Source: AC-37 sp036389295 | Lineage (GTDB): Bacteria; Actinomycetota; Thermoleophilia; Solirubrobacterales; Thermoleophilaceae | DNA length: 64,000 nt | Reading direction: 5' to 3' | Assembly: GCA_036389295.1 (NCBI GenBank) | Contig: DASVQB010000041.1 | Location: forward strand, 1-64,000 | In this document: in pieces, positions 56,714-64,000 of the stretch | Numbering within the stretch: position 1 is the stretch's first letter | How the letters are laid out: every line of letters begins with the position of its first letter | Translations under genes and position numbers: made by a program | The notes under the pieces: model-generated | What the model saw: the letters and a program-made list of their open reading frames with translations, nothing else | Told to the model about the DNA's origin: nothing | The model's database searches: none

Positions 56714-57208
56714 TCACACGACGGGCAGCTCGCGGCCGAGCCAGCCCTCGTAGAAGCCCTCGAGGTCGGGCACGAAGTCGTGGACGACCGGGTAGCCGGG
56801 CGGGACGGCCTCGACCTCGAGCAGCGTCCGGCAGCCCGGGCAGAAGTACTCGCGCAGGTGGTTCCAGGCCGGGTCGCCGTGCATCTTCGACGGGTAGATC
56901 TCGCGCAGCGACTCCTCGCTGTCGCGCACGTGGATCAGCGCCTCGAGCTTCCAGTTCTCGGTGTGCTCGCAGAGCTCGCGGCCGCAGTCGCACTTCACGA
57001 CGTACGAGCCGCCCGGCTTCGCCACCACGTAGAGGTGCTCGCCGAACGGCAGCACGATCGGGTCGTCCCAGGCGACGCGCTCCTGGAGCAGGGCGAGGTA
57101 CTTGTCGAAGCGGTCGGAGTCCTTGAAGCCCGACTGGATCGCCCGCACCTCGCCGCGCGCGAGCCGCTCGTCGACCAGGTCCGCGAGCGTCCGCGGGTCG
57201 ACCCTCAC
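56714..57208 (-). CDS. acxC: Acetone carboxylase gamma subunit-like
   Basis: A 164-residue protein with zinc-type Cys clusters: KCDCGRELCEHTENWKLEALIHVRD and FCPGCRTLLEVEAVPPGYPVVHDFVPDLEGFYEGWLGREL. The latter block and the LPFGEHLYVV segment are those of AcxC, the gamma subunit that completes the acetone carboxylase complex. GTG start at 57208, overlapping the acxB stop. Last gene of the acxA-vapBC-acxB-acxC transcript. Confidence 0.88.
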   Translation of the reverse strand: MRVDPRTLADLVDERLARGEVRAIQSGFKDSDRFDKYLALLQERVAWDDPIVLPFGEHLYVVAKPGGSYVVKCDCGRELCEHTENWKLEALIHVRDSEESLREIYPSKMHGDPAWNHLREYFCPGCRTLLEVEAVPPGYPVVHDFVPDLEGFYEGWLGRELPVV

Positions 57209-59475
57209 GAGCCGGCCCCGCCGTTCGCGTCCGCGAGCATCGCCCTCGACAGCTCGACCTGGGGAGTCGCCACGTCGTGGTAGTCGAAGCCCTCGGGCAG
57301 GTCCCAGAACTCGCGGAACTCGGCCGCCCAGCGCTCCGACAGCCGGATCGACTCCGCGTACATCCGCTTCACGGGCTCGATGAAGTCGCCCGCCAGCACG
57401 CGCTCGCGCTCTGCCTTCATCCACTCGCGGACCGGCACCGCGCGCTCGGCGCGCTGCTCGTACATGTCGCGCCGCCGGGTCTCCGTCGCGCCGGGGTCGC
57501 CGGGCACGACGCCGTAGACCGACTCGGCGTAGCGCGGCAGCAGGTACTCGCCGTCGACGTCCTCCATCACCGACTCGTACGGCCGCTCGAGCGGGTCGCC
57601 GAGCCCGGAGGCGCCGCGGAAGCAGCACAGGTAGAGGTCGCCCTGGCGCATCAGCTCCGGCAGCGTCGTGGTCTCGATGTCGAACCTGTGCTCGCCGCCG
57701 ATCCGGCGCTCGAGCTCCGAGTCCTCGGGATCGGGCTCGTGGAACGGGTACGGCTCGCCGCGCGCCGCCAGCTCGAGCAGGTCCGAGCCGTGGACGTTGT
57801 GGCGGTAGCCGGTGGCGGCCGGGTAGCCGCCCCACAGCCCGGCCTGGATGAAGCAGCGCCCGTGGCCGATGTTCTGCATCTCGTAGAACGGCGTCTTCCA
57901 GGCGAGCCGCAGGCACTCGTAGCCGGAGCCGCCGCGGTGGCGGCCCGGCCCGGCCGTGTTCGGCTTGACCCGCTGCGAGAGGTACAGGAACGGCTCGATC
58001 AGCTCCCACATCTCGAGGTCGCCCATGTCGCCCTCGGGGTTCCACATGGCGGCGGCGTAGTCGAGCCCGTCGGCCACCATCTTCGCCCCGCCGCCCACGC
58101 ACGAGAGGCCGAAGTTGGTGGTGGCCGACTGGCGGCCGTACTGGTCGATCCCGCCGCCCTGGAACGCGTTCGCGGTCAGGCCGTAGGGGGCCAGCACCTC
58201 CTCCACGAAGCCGCGCGCCTGGAGCGAGCGCGACAGCGACTTGACGAACCCGGTGTAGGAGGGGATCAGGAAGTACCAGGCGTTGCCGGTCGAGCACTGC
58301 GGGTTCGAGTGGTTCGACCACGTGCCGGGCGGGAAGTTCGGGCGCAGGCCGAGGTAGGCGCCGTCGTTCACCTTGTCGTTGCAGATCAGCGTCTGGGTGA
58401 GCTGGACCCAGAGCGCGCCCTGCATCGACGACGGCGTGCAGTTGGCGGAGTGGTAGCCCCACGCGGACGAGCCGTCGTAGTCGAGCTCGATCGTGCCGTC
58501 GCGCGTGATGCGAAGCTCGACAGGCGCGTGCATCATCGTGTCCACGCGCGCGTAGCTCGGGAGCTGGGTCTCCTTGGCGAACGGGATCTCGGTGAACGCG
58601 GGGGCGCGGTAGCGGCCGGGGACGGTCATCTCCCTGACGCGGCTCAGGAACGACCGCCGCCCGTCCTCGATCACCTCGCGGACGAACCGCTTGTAGGTGT
58701 CGATCCCCTCCTCGAGGATCACCCGCTCGACCGCCTCGCGGACCATGTGGCAGCCGGCCAGGCGGGTGCGCTCGTCGAGCGTCCAGTACATCGGCGTGCG
58801 GGTGCCCTTGAGGCCGGCCAGGACGTGGTCGTGCCAGATCTCGTCGTTCGAGCCGATCTTCTTCGCCGGCAGGTCGATGCCGTCCTCGAAGCGGCTGATC
58901 GGCCCGACCGGCACGCTCCCGGGCGTCTTCGCCCCGATGTCGATCTCGTGCGTCACGCCGGCGGCCCAGCCGACCAGCTCGCCCTCCCAGAAGATCGGGA
59001 CGATCGTCTGGACGTCCGCGTTGTGGACGTCGCCGATCATCGCGTCGTTGTTGGTGAAGACGTCGCCGGGCGAGATGCCGGGGTCGCGCTCGTACCCGTT
59101 GCGGATCATGTACTTGATCGCGTCCGACATCGTGTGGACGTGGACGATGATCCCGGTCGAGAGCGTGACCGAGTCGCCCTCGGGCGTGTAGAGGGCGAAG
59201 CACAGCTCGCCGATCTCCTTCACGATCGGCGACGCCGAGATGTTGAGGGCGGTCTCGCGGGCGGACACGAGCCCGCCGCGCAGGCGGCTGAACAGCTTCT
59301 CGTACCGGATCGGGTCCGAGTCCTTCAGCTCGAGCGCGTCGACGCCGCAGTAGCGGCCGGTCTCGCCGAACGCCCGCTCCGACGCCTGGAGCATCTCGAG
59401 CGCGGTCCGCCCGTCCCAGCCGATCGGGAGGCGCTCCTCGCGCTCGAGCTCGCGACTGCGGTCGACGATCGTCAT
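57205..59475 (-). CDS. acxB: Acetone carboxylase alpha subunit-like (HyuB/AcxB family)
   Basis: A 756-residue subunit of the hydantoinase B / oxoprolinase family: PGISPGDVFTNNDAMIGDVHNADVQTIVPIF, GYHSANCTPSSMQGALW, GGGIDQYGRQSATTNFGLSC, PNTAGPGRHRGGSGYECLRLAW. The Acx-like additions (WNEGDMGDLEMWELIEP-type block; length over 750) separate it from simple HyuB. Carboxylates acetone or a similar ketone to a 3-keto acid using ATP. Placed between vapBC and acxC. ATG 59475; an upstream GTG is possible at 59514. Confidence 0.9.
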   Translation of the reverse strand: MTIVDRSRELEREERLPIGWDGRTALEMLQASERAFGETGRYCGVDALELKDSDPIRYEKLFSRLRGGLVSARETALNISASPIVKEIGELCFALYTPEGDSVTLSTGIIVHVHTMSDAIKYMIRNGYERDPGISPGDVFTNNDAMIGDVHNADVQTIVPIFWEGELVGWAAGVTHEIDIGAKTPGSVPVGPISRFEDGIDLPAKKIGSNDEIWHDHVLAGLKGTRTPMYWTLDERTRLAGCHMVREAVERVILEEGIDTYKRFVREVIEDGRRSFLSRVREMTVPGRYRAPAFTEIPFAKETQLPSYARVDTMMHAPVELRITRDGTIELDYDGSSAWGYHSANCTPSSMQGALWVQLTQTLICNDKVNDGAYLGLRPNFPPGTWSNHSNPQCSTGNAWYFLIPSYTGFVKSLSRSLQARGFVEEVLAPYGLTANAFQGGGIDQYGRQSATTNFGLSCVGGGAKMVADGLDYAAAMWNPEGDMGDLEMWELIEPFLYLSQRVKPNTAGPGRHRGGSGYECLRLAWKTPFYEMQNIGHGRCFIQAGLWGGYPAATGYRHNVHGSDLLELAARGEPYPFHEPDPEDSELERRIGGEHRFDIETTTLPELMRQGDLYLCCFRGASGLGDPLERPYESVMEDVDGEYLLPRYAESVYGVVPGDPGATETRRRDMYEQRAERAVPVREWMKAERERVLAGDFIEPVKRMYAESIRLSERWAAEFREFWDLPEGFDYHDVATPQVELSRAMLADANGGAGS

Positions 59476-59530
59476 GCGCGTCGCGATTCTCCCACGCGGG
59501 ACCGCGGCGCGCACGAGCGGGCTCAGGCGG

Positions 59531-59926
59531 TCAGGCCCGCACCTCGACGAAGCCCGCCGCGGCGAAGTCGCCGTCGAACGCCAGCGCCTCGCGCATGCGA
59601 AGGCTCCGCATGACCGCGAAGCTCGTCGCGTCGACGAACGAGTACTCGCGCTCGTCGTGGCGGCGGAGCCAGCGCCAGGCCTCGCGCTCCGCCCTCTCTC
59701 CGACTTGCCGGACGGTCAGCGTGCGGGACCTCGAGGAGCGATCGAGGAACTCGACGGCCGCGGCGTGACCGACCCGCCGCCGAAGGAACGTCCACGTCTC
59801 GCCGAGCACGTGGTTCGTCGTCAGGAGCGCACCCGGCCCGGCCTCCCAGATCGCGCGCGCTTCGTCGTGATTGCCGTCGCGCCGGAACTGGAGCGCGACC
59901 CAGAACGACGTGTCGACGAGCCTCAC
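59531..59926 (-). CDS. vapC: VapC-type PIN-domain toxin
   Basis: A 131-residue ribonuclease of the PIN family. Four acidic residues of the active site are in place: D5 (RLVDTSFW), E43 (GETWTF), D99 (FVDATSF) and D118 (LAFDGDF). It cuts tRNA or rRNA when free of VapB. GTG start overlaps the vapB stop (GTGA). It sits inside the acetone-carboxylase-like operon between vapB and acxB, an unusual spot. Confidence 0.9.
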   Translation of the reverse strand: MRLVDTSFWVALQFRRDGNHDEARAIWEAGPGALLTTNHVLGETWTFLRRRVGHAAAVEFLDRSSRSRTLTVRQVGERAEREAWRWLRRHDEREYSFVDATSFAVMRSLRMREALAFDGDFAAAGFVEVRA

Positions 59927-60135
59927 CGGCCGTAGACGACGTCGTCGACGTCGCCGGGCTCCTCGTCGTAGCGGCCGACGAGCTCGTCCAGCGGCTCACC
60001 CGCGGGCGTGCCCTTCATCAACCGGTCGGCGACGAACTCGCGGATCAGCGCGGCCTTCGACGTGCCGCTGCGCGCGGCCTCGACCGCGAGGGCCTCGTCG
60101 AGCTCCTCCTCGATGTGGATCTGCAGCCGTTTCAT
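59923..60135 (-). CDS. vapB: VapB-type ribbon-helix-helix antitoxin
   Basis: A 70-residue antitoxin: MKRLQIHIEEELDEALAVEAARSGTSKAALIREFVADRL is a ribbon-helix-helix DNA-binding domain (CopG type), and the acidic tail (VGRYDEEPGDVDDVVYG) masks VapC. The stop overlaps the vapC start. Upstream operator boxes at 60141-60166 suit autoregulation. Confidence 0.9.
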   Translation of the reverse strand: MKRLQIHIEEELDEALAVEAARSGTSKAALIREFVADRLMKGTPAGEPLDELVGRYDEEPGDVDDVVYGR

Positions 60136-60140
60136 CGTCC

Positions 60141-60166
60141 TACATCTTAGGGGCGATGTATACATC
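60141..60166 (-). promoter_or_regulatory. vapBC operator/promoter
   Basis: The perfect palindrome gatgtatacatc (60155-60166) plus a third half-site tacatc (60141-60146) lie 6-31 bases before the vapB ATG. TAAGAT on the minus strand (60149-60144) may be the -10, giving a start only a few bases before the ATG. Ribbon-helix-helix antitoxins typically bind such repeats with VapC. Inferred. Confidence 0.6.
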
Positions 60167-60236
60167 TGTGCCGCGCGCGCGGCCGTGGCGGCCGCGGCGG
60201 CCGCGGCAGCCTGGCCGCGGCGGCGCCGGTCGACGG

Positions 60237-62369
60237 CTAGCTCGCCGTCACGTGCCAGATCCGGTGGCCGTCCATGCGCGCCGCGCGGCCCGGCGGGATC
60301 GCGAACGTGTCCGCGGGCGACTCGACTATCGCCGGGCCCGGGATCGAGTGGCCGGCGCGGACCGAGTCCTGCTCGTAGATCGCGGTCTCCTCGCGCTCGC
60401 CGCGCCACCACACCCGGCGGGTGCCCTTCGCCTCGGGAGCGCCGCCGTCGACCTCCGGCTCGTCCGGCAGGGCGGGCTTCTCGACCTCGACGGCGCCGGT
60501 CACCACCACGTTCGTGATCAGGTAGCCGAGCTCCGGCGACCGCGCCGAGCGCGCGTAGAGCTTGCCGTAGGCGTCCTCGAAGGCCGCGATCAGGTCGTCC
60601 ACGTGCGAGCCCTCCGACAGCTCGTCGTGCGGCGAGCGGATCTCGATGTCGTTCAGCTGGCCGTAGTACTGCATCCGGACGAAGTGCCGGAAGCGGATCT
60701 CGTCCTCCCCCACGCCGGACTTCCCGAACTCGGCCACGACGCGCTCGCGCAGCATCTGCCAGCCGCCGTCCACCAGCATCGCGATGCCGGCCTTCTCGTC
60801 GTCGTCGGCGGTCGGCTCGATCGGCATGTCGAGGGTGAGGTCGTAGCGGTACTCGTAGTCGCCGCACGCGCAGCCGAAGGCGCTGAACCCGGCCGCCCAG
60901 GCGGGCACCAGGACGTCGCGGTACGGTACGCCCTCGGTGTAGCCCGCCACGTGCAGCGGCCCGCCGCCGCCGTAGCAGAGCAGCGTGTAGTCGACGGGCG
61001 AGTAGCCCTTTCCCAGTACCTGCGCGACCGCCTGGTACTTGAGCGTCTCGTCGAACAGCTCGATCACGCCCGCCGCCGCCTCCTCGACCGAGAGCCCGAG
61101 CGGCTCGGCGATCTGCCGCTCGACCGCGTGGGCCGCGCGCTCTGGGTCGAGCTTCACCTCGCCGCCGAGGAAGTAGTCCGGGTTGACCCGGCCGAGCACC
61201 AGGTTGAGGTCGGTCACCGACGGCGTCTCGAGGCCGCCCTCCGCCCAGGAGACCCCGATCGCGGCGCCGGCCGAGTCCGGGCCGAGCTCGGGGCGGCGCG
61301 AGTTCGGGTCGATGCGGACGAACGACCCTGTGCCGGCGCCGATCGAGTCCACCTGCACCAGCGGGAGGTTGAGGATGAACCGGCCGACGTCGGGGATCTG
61401 GCGGATCGCGAACTCGCCGTCGGTGATCAGGGCGATGTCGAAGCTCGTGCCGCCGATGTCCGTGCAGACGATGTTGCGCGAGCCGACCGCGCCGTTCGCC
61501 CGCTCGGCGAGGTAGCGCGCGCCGATGACGCCCCCGATCGGCCCGGAGATCAGCGTGCGGGCCAGCTCGCGCGCGTCGATCGAGATCGTGCCGCCGTGGG
61601 CGGCCATGATCCGCAGGTCGAACCGCGCGCCGGCCGCCCGGCTCGCGTCCCGGACGCGCTGGAGCTGCTCGCGCGAGGGCTCCGCGGCGTACGCCTCGAC
61701 GAGCGTCGAGTTGAGCCGCGGGAAGTCGCGGCGCATCGGGTACAGCTCGGACGAGCGGAACACCGGCACGTCCGGCGCGAGCTCGGCGGCGATCTCGGCG
61801 ACCCGGTCCTCGTGCTCGGAGTTCCGGTAGCTGTAGAGGAGGTTGACCACGATCCCCTCGACGCCGGCGTCGCGCAGCTCCTCCACGGCGCGCCGGACCT
61901 CGTCCTCGTAGAGCGGGATCGCGACCTCGCCGAACATATCGATCCGCTCGCGCACCCCCTTCACGCGCTCCCGCGGGACGAGCGGCTCGTTGTGGAAGTG
62001 GGTCGCGACGTGGAGGCGGTCGGAGTACGGGTAGCCGAGGTAGGTCTGGATCCCGCGCTCGAGCCGCAGCGCGTCCTCGATCCCCGCCGTCACGATCACG
62101 CCGACCCGGCGGCCCTTGCGCTCGAGGAGCCGGTTGAGCATCGCCGTGCCCGAGTAGATCCCGGAGACCATGCCCGGCAGCGCGTCCTTCGGCTCGGCGT
62201 CCCAGTACCGGAGCGCGTCGCGGGCCGAGGCCATGAACCCGCGCGACTCGTCGTCGGGCGTGGTCTGCGCCTTCCCGACCACGAACTCGCCGAGGGCGTC
62301 GACGATGAAGGTGTCGGTCATCGTCCCGCCGGCGTCGATCGCCAGAACGCGTGGGTCCCGGTCGGCCAT
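60237..62369 (-). CDS. acxA: Acetone carboxylase beta subunit-like (HyuA/AcxA family)
   Basis: A 710-residue ATP-binding subunit of the hydantoinase A / oxoprolinase family: VLAIDAGGTMTDTFIVD (phosphate loop), GIYSGTAMLNRLLERKGRRVGVIVTAG, FPRLNSTLVEAYA, HGGTISIDARELARTLISGPIGGVIGARYL, CTDIGGTSFDIALI, and YGGGGPLHVAGY. With AcxB and AcxC it makes the ketone-carboxylating complex; ATP use is at this subunit. The acx genes are separated by vapBC. ATG 62369. A role in acetone or acetophenone metabolism is likely; a hydantoinase-type function is the alternative. Confidence 0.9.
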   Translation of the reverse strand: MADRDPRVLAIDAGGTMTDTFIVDALGEFVVGKAQTTPDDESRGFMASARDALRYWDAEPKDALPGMVSGIYSGTAMLNRLLERKGRRVGVIVTAGIEDALRLERGIQTYLGYPYSDRLHVATHFHNEPLVPRERVKGVRERIDMFGEVAIPLYEDEVRRAVEELRDAGVEGIVVNLLYSYRNSEHEDRVAEIAAELAPDVPVFRSSELYPMRRDFPRLNSTLVEAYAAEPSREQLQRVRDASRAAGARFDLRIMAAHGGTISIDARELARTLISGPIGGVIGARYLAERANGAVGSRNIVCTDIGGTSFDIALITDGEFAIRQIPDVGRFILNLPLVQVDSIGAGTGSFVRIDPNSRRPELGPDSAGAAIGVSWAEGGLETPSVTDLNLVLGRVNPDYFLGGEVKLDPERAAHAVERQIAEPLGLSVEEAAAGVIELFDETLKYQAVAQVLGKGYSPVDYTLLCYGGGGPLHVAGYTEGVPYRDVLVPAWAAGFSAFGCACGDYEYRYDLTLDMPIEPTADDDEKAGIAMLVDGGWQMLRERVVAEFGKSGVGEDEIRFRHFVRMQYYGQLNDIEIRSPHDELSEGSHVDDLIAAFEDAYGKLYARSARSPELGYLITNVVVTGAVEVEKPALPDEPEVDGGAPEAKGTRRVWWRGEREETAIYEQDSVRAGHSIPGPAIVESPADTFAIPPGRAARMDGHRIWHVTAS

Positions 62370-62592
62370 GGCGGGAGGACTCTACGCCGCCGGGGCCGTC
62401 TGGGTCGGCCCGCCGCGCCCCCCGAACGGGGGCAACTTCCGGCCCACCTGGTTTACCGCGAACCGCTAGTGGAGAAAACGGCTAAAGCTTCCCACGGCAT
62501 CTGCCGAAGATGGAGTCGAGGCTCCTGAGGACGGCATATCCGTCCAGGCATGAACGCTGCCGGGGGTCGGGCTAGTTCCTATGCACTTGAGT

Positions 62593-62622
62593 GGGGTCCG
62601 CGGAGCGGGCCCCTCTCTCTTT
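62593..62622 (+). terminator. Terminator-like hairpin in the leader of the GH84-type gene
   Basis: GGGGTCCGC (62593-62601) pairs with GCGGGCCCC (62605-62613) through a 3-base loop, with one G-U pair, and TCTCTCTTT follows. It points in the direction of the downstream secreted-enzyme gene and has no complete gene upstream, so it could act as an attenuator. Confidence 0.5.
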
Positions 62623-62623
62623 G

Positions 62624-62693
62624 TGGGGCCGGACGCGTGGCTTTTGGGACCGGGCGCGCGGCTTGTGGGGCCGGGCGCGTGGTTCGGGGCCGC
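62624..62693. repeat. GC-rich short tandem repeats before the GH84-type gene
   Basis: About three and a half copies of a unit like gtggggccgggcgcgtggct, with single-base changes. They lie between the terminator-like stem and the start codon at 62748. Origin unclear; slippage-prone. Confidence 0.6.
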
Positions 62694-62747
62694 GGGAGCG
62701 CCGGCGGCCGGCGTGCGAGGCGCCGCGCGGCGGTACCGTCGCCCGCG

Positions 62748-64000
62748 ATGCGACGTCCCACGGTCCTGTGCGCGGCGTTGGCCGCCTGCGCCGTGTCGAT
62801 CGCGCCGCCCCCGGCGGCGCCTGCCGCTCCGCCGCGGCTCGAGTGGCGGGGGATCGTCGAGGGCCCGTACGGGCCGCCGTGGGACCATGCGGCCCGCGAG
62901 CGCGTGCTGCGCTGGATGCCCTCGCACGGGTTCAACGCGTACGTGCACGCCCCCAAGGACGACCTCTGGCAGCGGACCCAGTGGCGCGACCCCTACCCGC
63001 CCGAGCGCCAGGCCGAGTTCGACGCGGAGGTCCGGCTCGCGCGCGCCCGCGGGATCGAGTGGGTGCCGAACCTGAGCCCGGCGGTGCCGCTGATCCCCAC
63101 CCCGGCGGCACCGAGCGGGGCGCCCAGCCGCGACCTCTGCTTCGCGTGCCCGGAGGACCTCGACGCCGTCCTGGCCAAGCTCGAGCCGTTCCGCGCCGCC
63201 GGCGCGCGGACGTTCATGCTGAGCTTCGACGACGTCGCGAAGACGCTGACCCACCCGCAGGACCTCGCCGCCTACGGCCCCGGCGACGAGGGCTTCGGCC
63301 GCGCGAACGGCGACCTCTTGAGCCGGCTGTACGGAGCGCTGCGGGAGCGGACGCCGGACGCGCGCCTGCTCACCGTCGGCGCGGACTACTCGGGCACCGC
63401 GGACACCGCCTACCTGGCCGGGCTGCGCGCGACGCTGCGGCGGGAGGTCGGCGTGATGTGGACCGGGCTGTCCGTCCCGTCCCAGGAGTTCGCGCCGGAG
63501 GACGCGGCGGCGTACGGCAGGGCGATCGGCCGCCGGCCGCTCGTGTGGGAGAACTGGACGAACGACGACACCGCCGGCAACGCCACGCCGCACGGCACCG
63601 CGCGCCTCTTCCTCGGCCCGTACCGGCGCCGCGCGGACGCGGCAGGCGCCGTCGGCGGGCTCTTCTTCAACCCGATGAACGAGGCCGACCTCAACCTGCT
63701 CCCGCTCGCCACCGCCGGCGACTGGATGCGGGACCCGGCCCGCTACGAGCGGCGGCGCTCGTGGCTCGCGGCCGTGAAGGAGTTGGCCGGCCGCGGGCGC
63801 GACCGCCGGGCGCTGTTCCGGACCCTGCGCGCGTTCGCCGAGGCGAGCTGGTCCACGAAGCTCGACCTCGAGGAGGCGCCTACGTTCGTCCGCCTGAGCC
63901 GGGCGTTCCTCGACCGCTACGAGGGCGGCTCGTGGACGTCGGTCGACCGCGGCCTGCGCGAGGAGCTGTGGCTGGCCGAGACCGCCGGCGGGCGCCTCGG
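62748..64000 (+). CDS. Secreted GH84-type beta-N-acetylhexosaminidase (partial)
   Basis: The first 417 residues of a protein that continues past the window. A Sec signal peptide (residues 1-25) is followed by EWRGIVEGPYGPPWDHAARERVLRWMPSHGFNAYVHAPKDDLWQRTQWRDPYPPE, the typical start of GH84 O-GlcNAcase-like enzymes. The catalytic Asp pair is D161/D162 in FMLSFDDV; later VWENWTNDD and FNPMNEADLNL suit the substrate pocket. It should remove N-acetylhexosamine from glycans or cell-wall material using substrate-assisted catalysis. ATG 62748. Leader region has a terminator-like stem. Right-hand end not seen. Confidence 0.88.
   Translation, partial: MRRPTVLCAALAACAVSIAPPPAAPAAPPRLEWRGIVEGPYGPPWDHAARERVLRWMPSHGFNAYVHAPKDDLWQRTQWRDPYPPERQAEFDAEVRLARARGIEWVPNLSPAVPLIPTPAAPSGAPSRDLCFACPEDLDAVLAKLEPFRAAGARTFMLSFDDVAKTLTHPQDLAAYGPGDEGFGRANGDLLSRLYGALRERTPDARLLTVGADYSGTADTAYLAGLRATLRREVGVMWTGLSVPSQEFAPEDAAAYGRAIGRRPLVWENWTNDDTAGNATPHGTARLFLGPYRRRADAAGAVGGLFFNPMNEADLNLLPLATAGDWMRDPARYERRRSWLAAVKELAGRGRDRRALFRTLRAFAEASWSTKLDLEEAPTFVRLSRAFLDRYEGGSWTSVDRGLREELWLAETAGGRL

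Larger units (their letters stand above)
62370..62747. other. Divergent intergenic region with structured leader
   Basis: Nearly 380 bases between acxA (minus) and the GH84-type gene (plus). It holds local hairpins (ggag-tcgagg-ctcc near 62513-62526; gacgg-catat-ccgtc near 62533-62547), a terminator-like stem (62593-62622) and three to four GC-rich ~20-bp tandem repeats (62624-62693). The plus-strand leader could be a regulatory RNA, but I could not match it to a known riboswitch. No gene was seen. Confidence 0.5.

Noticed and set aside
57277..59613. Plus-strand 778-residue frame opposite acxB
   Set aside because: Composition is Arg/Val/Gly-rich antisense of a clear HyuB-type protein.
62470..62600. 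Match to a cyclic di-AMP (ydaO) or cyclic di-GMP riboswitch
   Set aside because: Hairpins are present but I could not align the conserved cores of either class, so only a structured leader is claimed.

Overview
The window is very GC-rich chromosomal DNA with dense genes, frequent GTG starts and many stop/start overlaps (GTGA, ATGA). The gene content is actinobacterial: a primary sigma factor next to an AsnC/LuxR-type regulatory set, an F420-dependent LLM oxidoreductase, EgtB/EgtD for ergothioneine, a three-subunit transhydrogenase, and a SigB/F-type sigma factor. A deep-branching soil actinobacterium (class Thermoleophilia, order Solirubrobacterales) is my best guess. That placement is an inference from style and gene content, not from a marker search. 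I found no rRNA, tRNA or CRISPR array.

Layout. 1-3 kb: primary sigma factor (minus, with a clear terminator and promoter), a Ser/Gly/Arg-rich low-complexity protein, and a LuxR-type response regulator whose promoter predicts a leaderless mRNA. 3.05-6.12 kb: a foreign-looking block bounded by a 20-bp terminal inverted repeat (18/20) with CTAG at both outer edges. It carries a mini-SSB-like protein, a small Cys/His protein, a twice-frameshifted DDE transposase and a two-TM protein, and it ends exactly at the stop codon of a diguanylate cyclase gene. 6-11.7 kb: GGDEF protein, moeA with low-complexity inserts, glpX plus a membrane protein, dodecin. 11.8-16.7 kb: egtB-egtD, an Lrp/AsnC regulator, and a divergent single-chain fusion of a guanidine-hydrolase (arginine dihydrolase/DDAH-like) domain to ornithine aminotransferase. 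16.7-24.7 kb: lipoprotein, disulfide oxidoreductase plus flavodoxin-fold reductase, SDR, histone-H1-like protein, cold-shock protein with a possible Shine-Dalgarno-masking hairpin, thiolase, F420-type oxidoreductase, secreted metzincin-like protease. 24.7-33.3 kb: TetR regulator, quinone reductase, alpha/beta hydrolase, glutaredoxin-like protein, zinc alcohol dehydrogenase, secreted clan-A glycoside hydrolase (no ATG/GTG/TTG start before its signal peptide), mtnA overlapping a DUF1152 gene. 33.4-39.8 kb: pntAA-pntAB-pntB, a methyltransferase, a flavin monooxygenase, a MarR regulator.

39.8-47.4 kb: a MarR-linked ABC exporter operon preceded by a short upstream ORF, then a minus-strand lipid operon (patatin, acyltransferase, SRPBCC-acyl-CoA synthetase fusion). 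47.5-54.4 kb: FAD/Rieske oxidoreductase, two SDR/epimerase genes, flavin reductase, AI-2E transporter, SigB/F-like sigma factor, DUF3891 protein. 54.5-64 kb: secreted neutral ceramidase, then an acetone-carboxylase-like operon (acxA, acxB, acxC) split by a vapBC toxin-antitoxin pair, and at the right edge a secreted GH84-type hexosaminidase that runs off the window.

Taken together the genes suggest an aerobic heterotroph with redox protection (ergothioneine, transhydrogenase, F420, flavin enzymes), lipid and ketone catabolism, and secreted degradative enzymes. The least ordinary items are the inverted-repeat-bounded block, the arginine-to-glutamate-semialdehyde fusion enzyme, the SRPBCC-FadD fusion with an internal ribosome binding site, and vapBC lodged within an acx operon.
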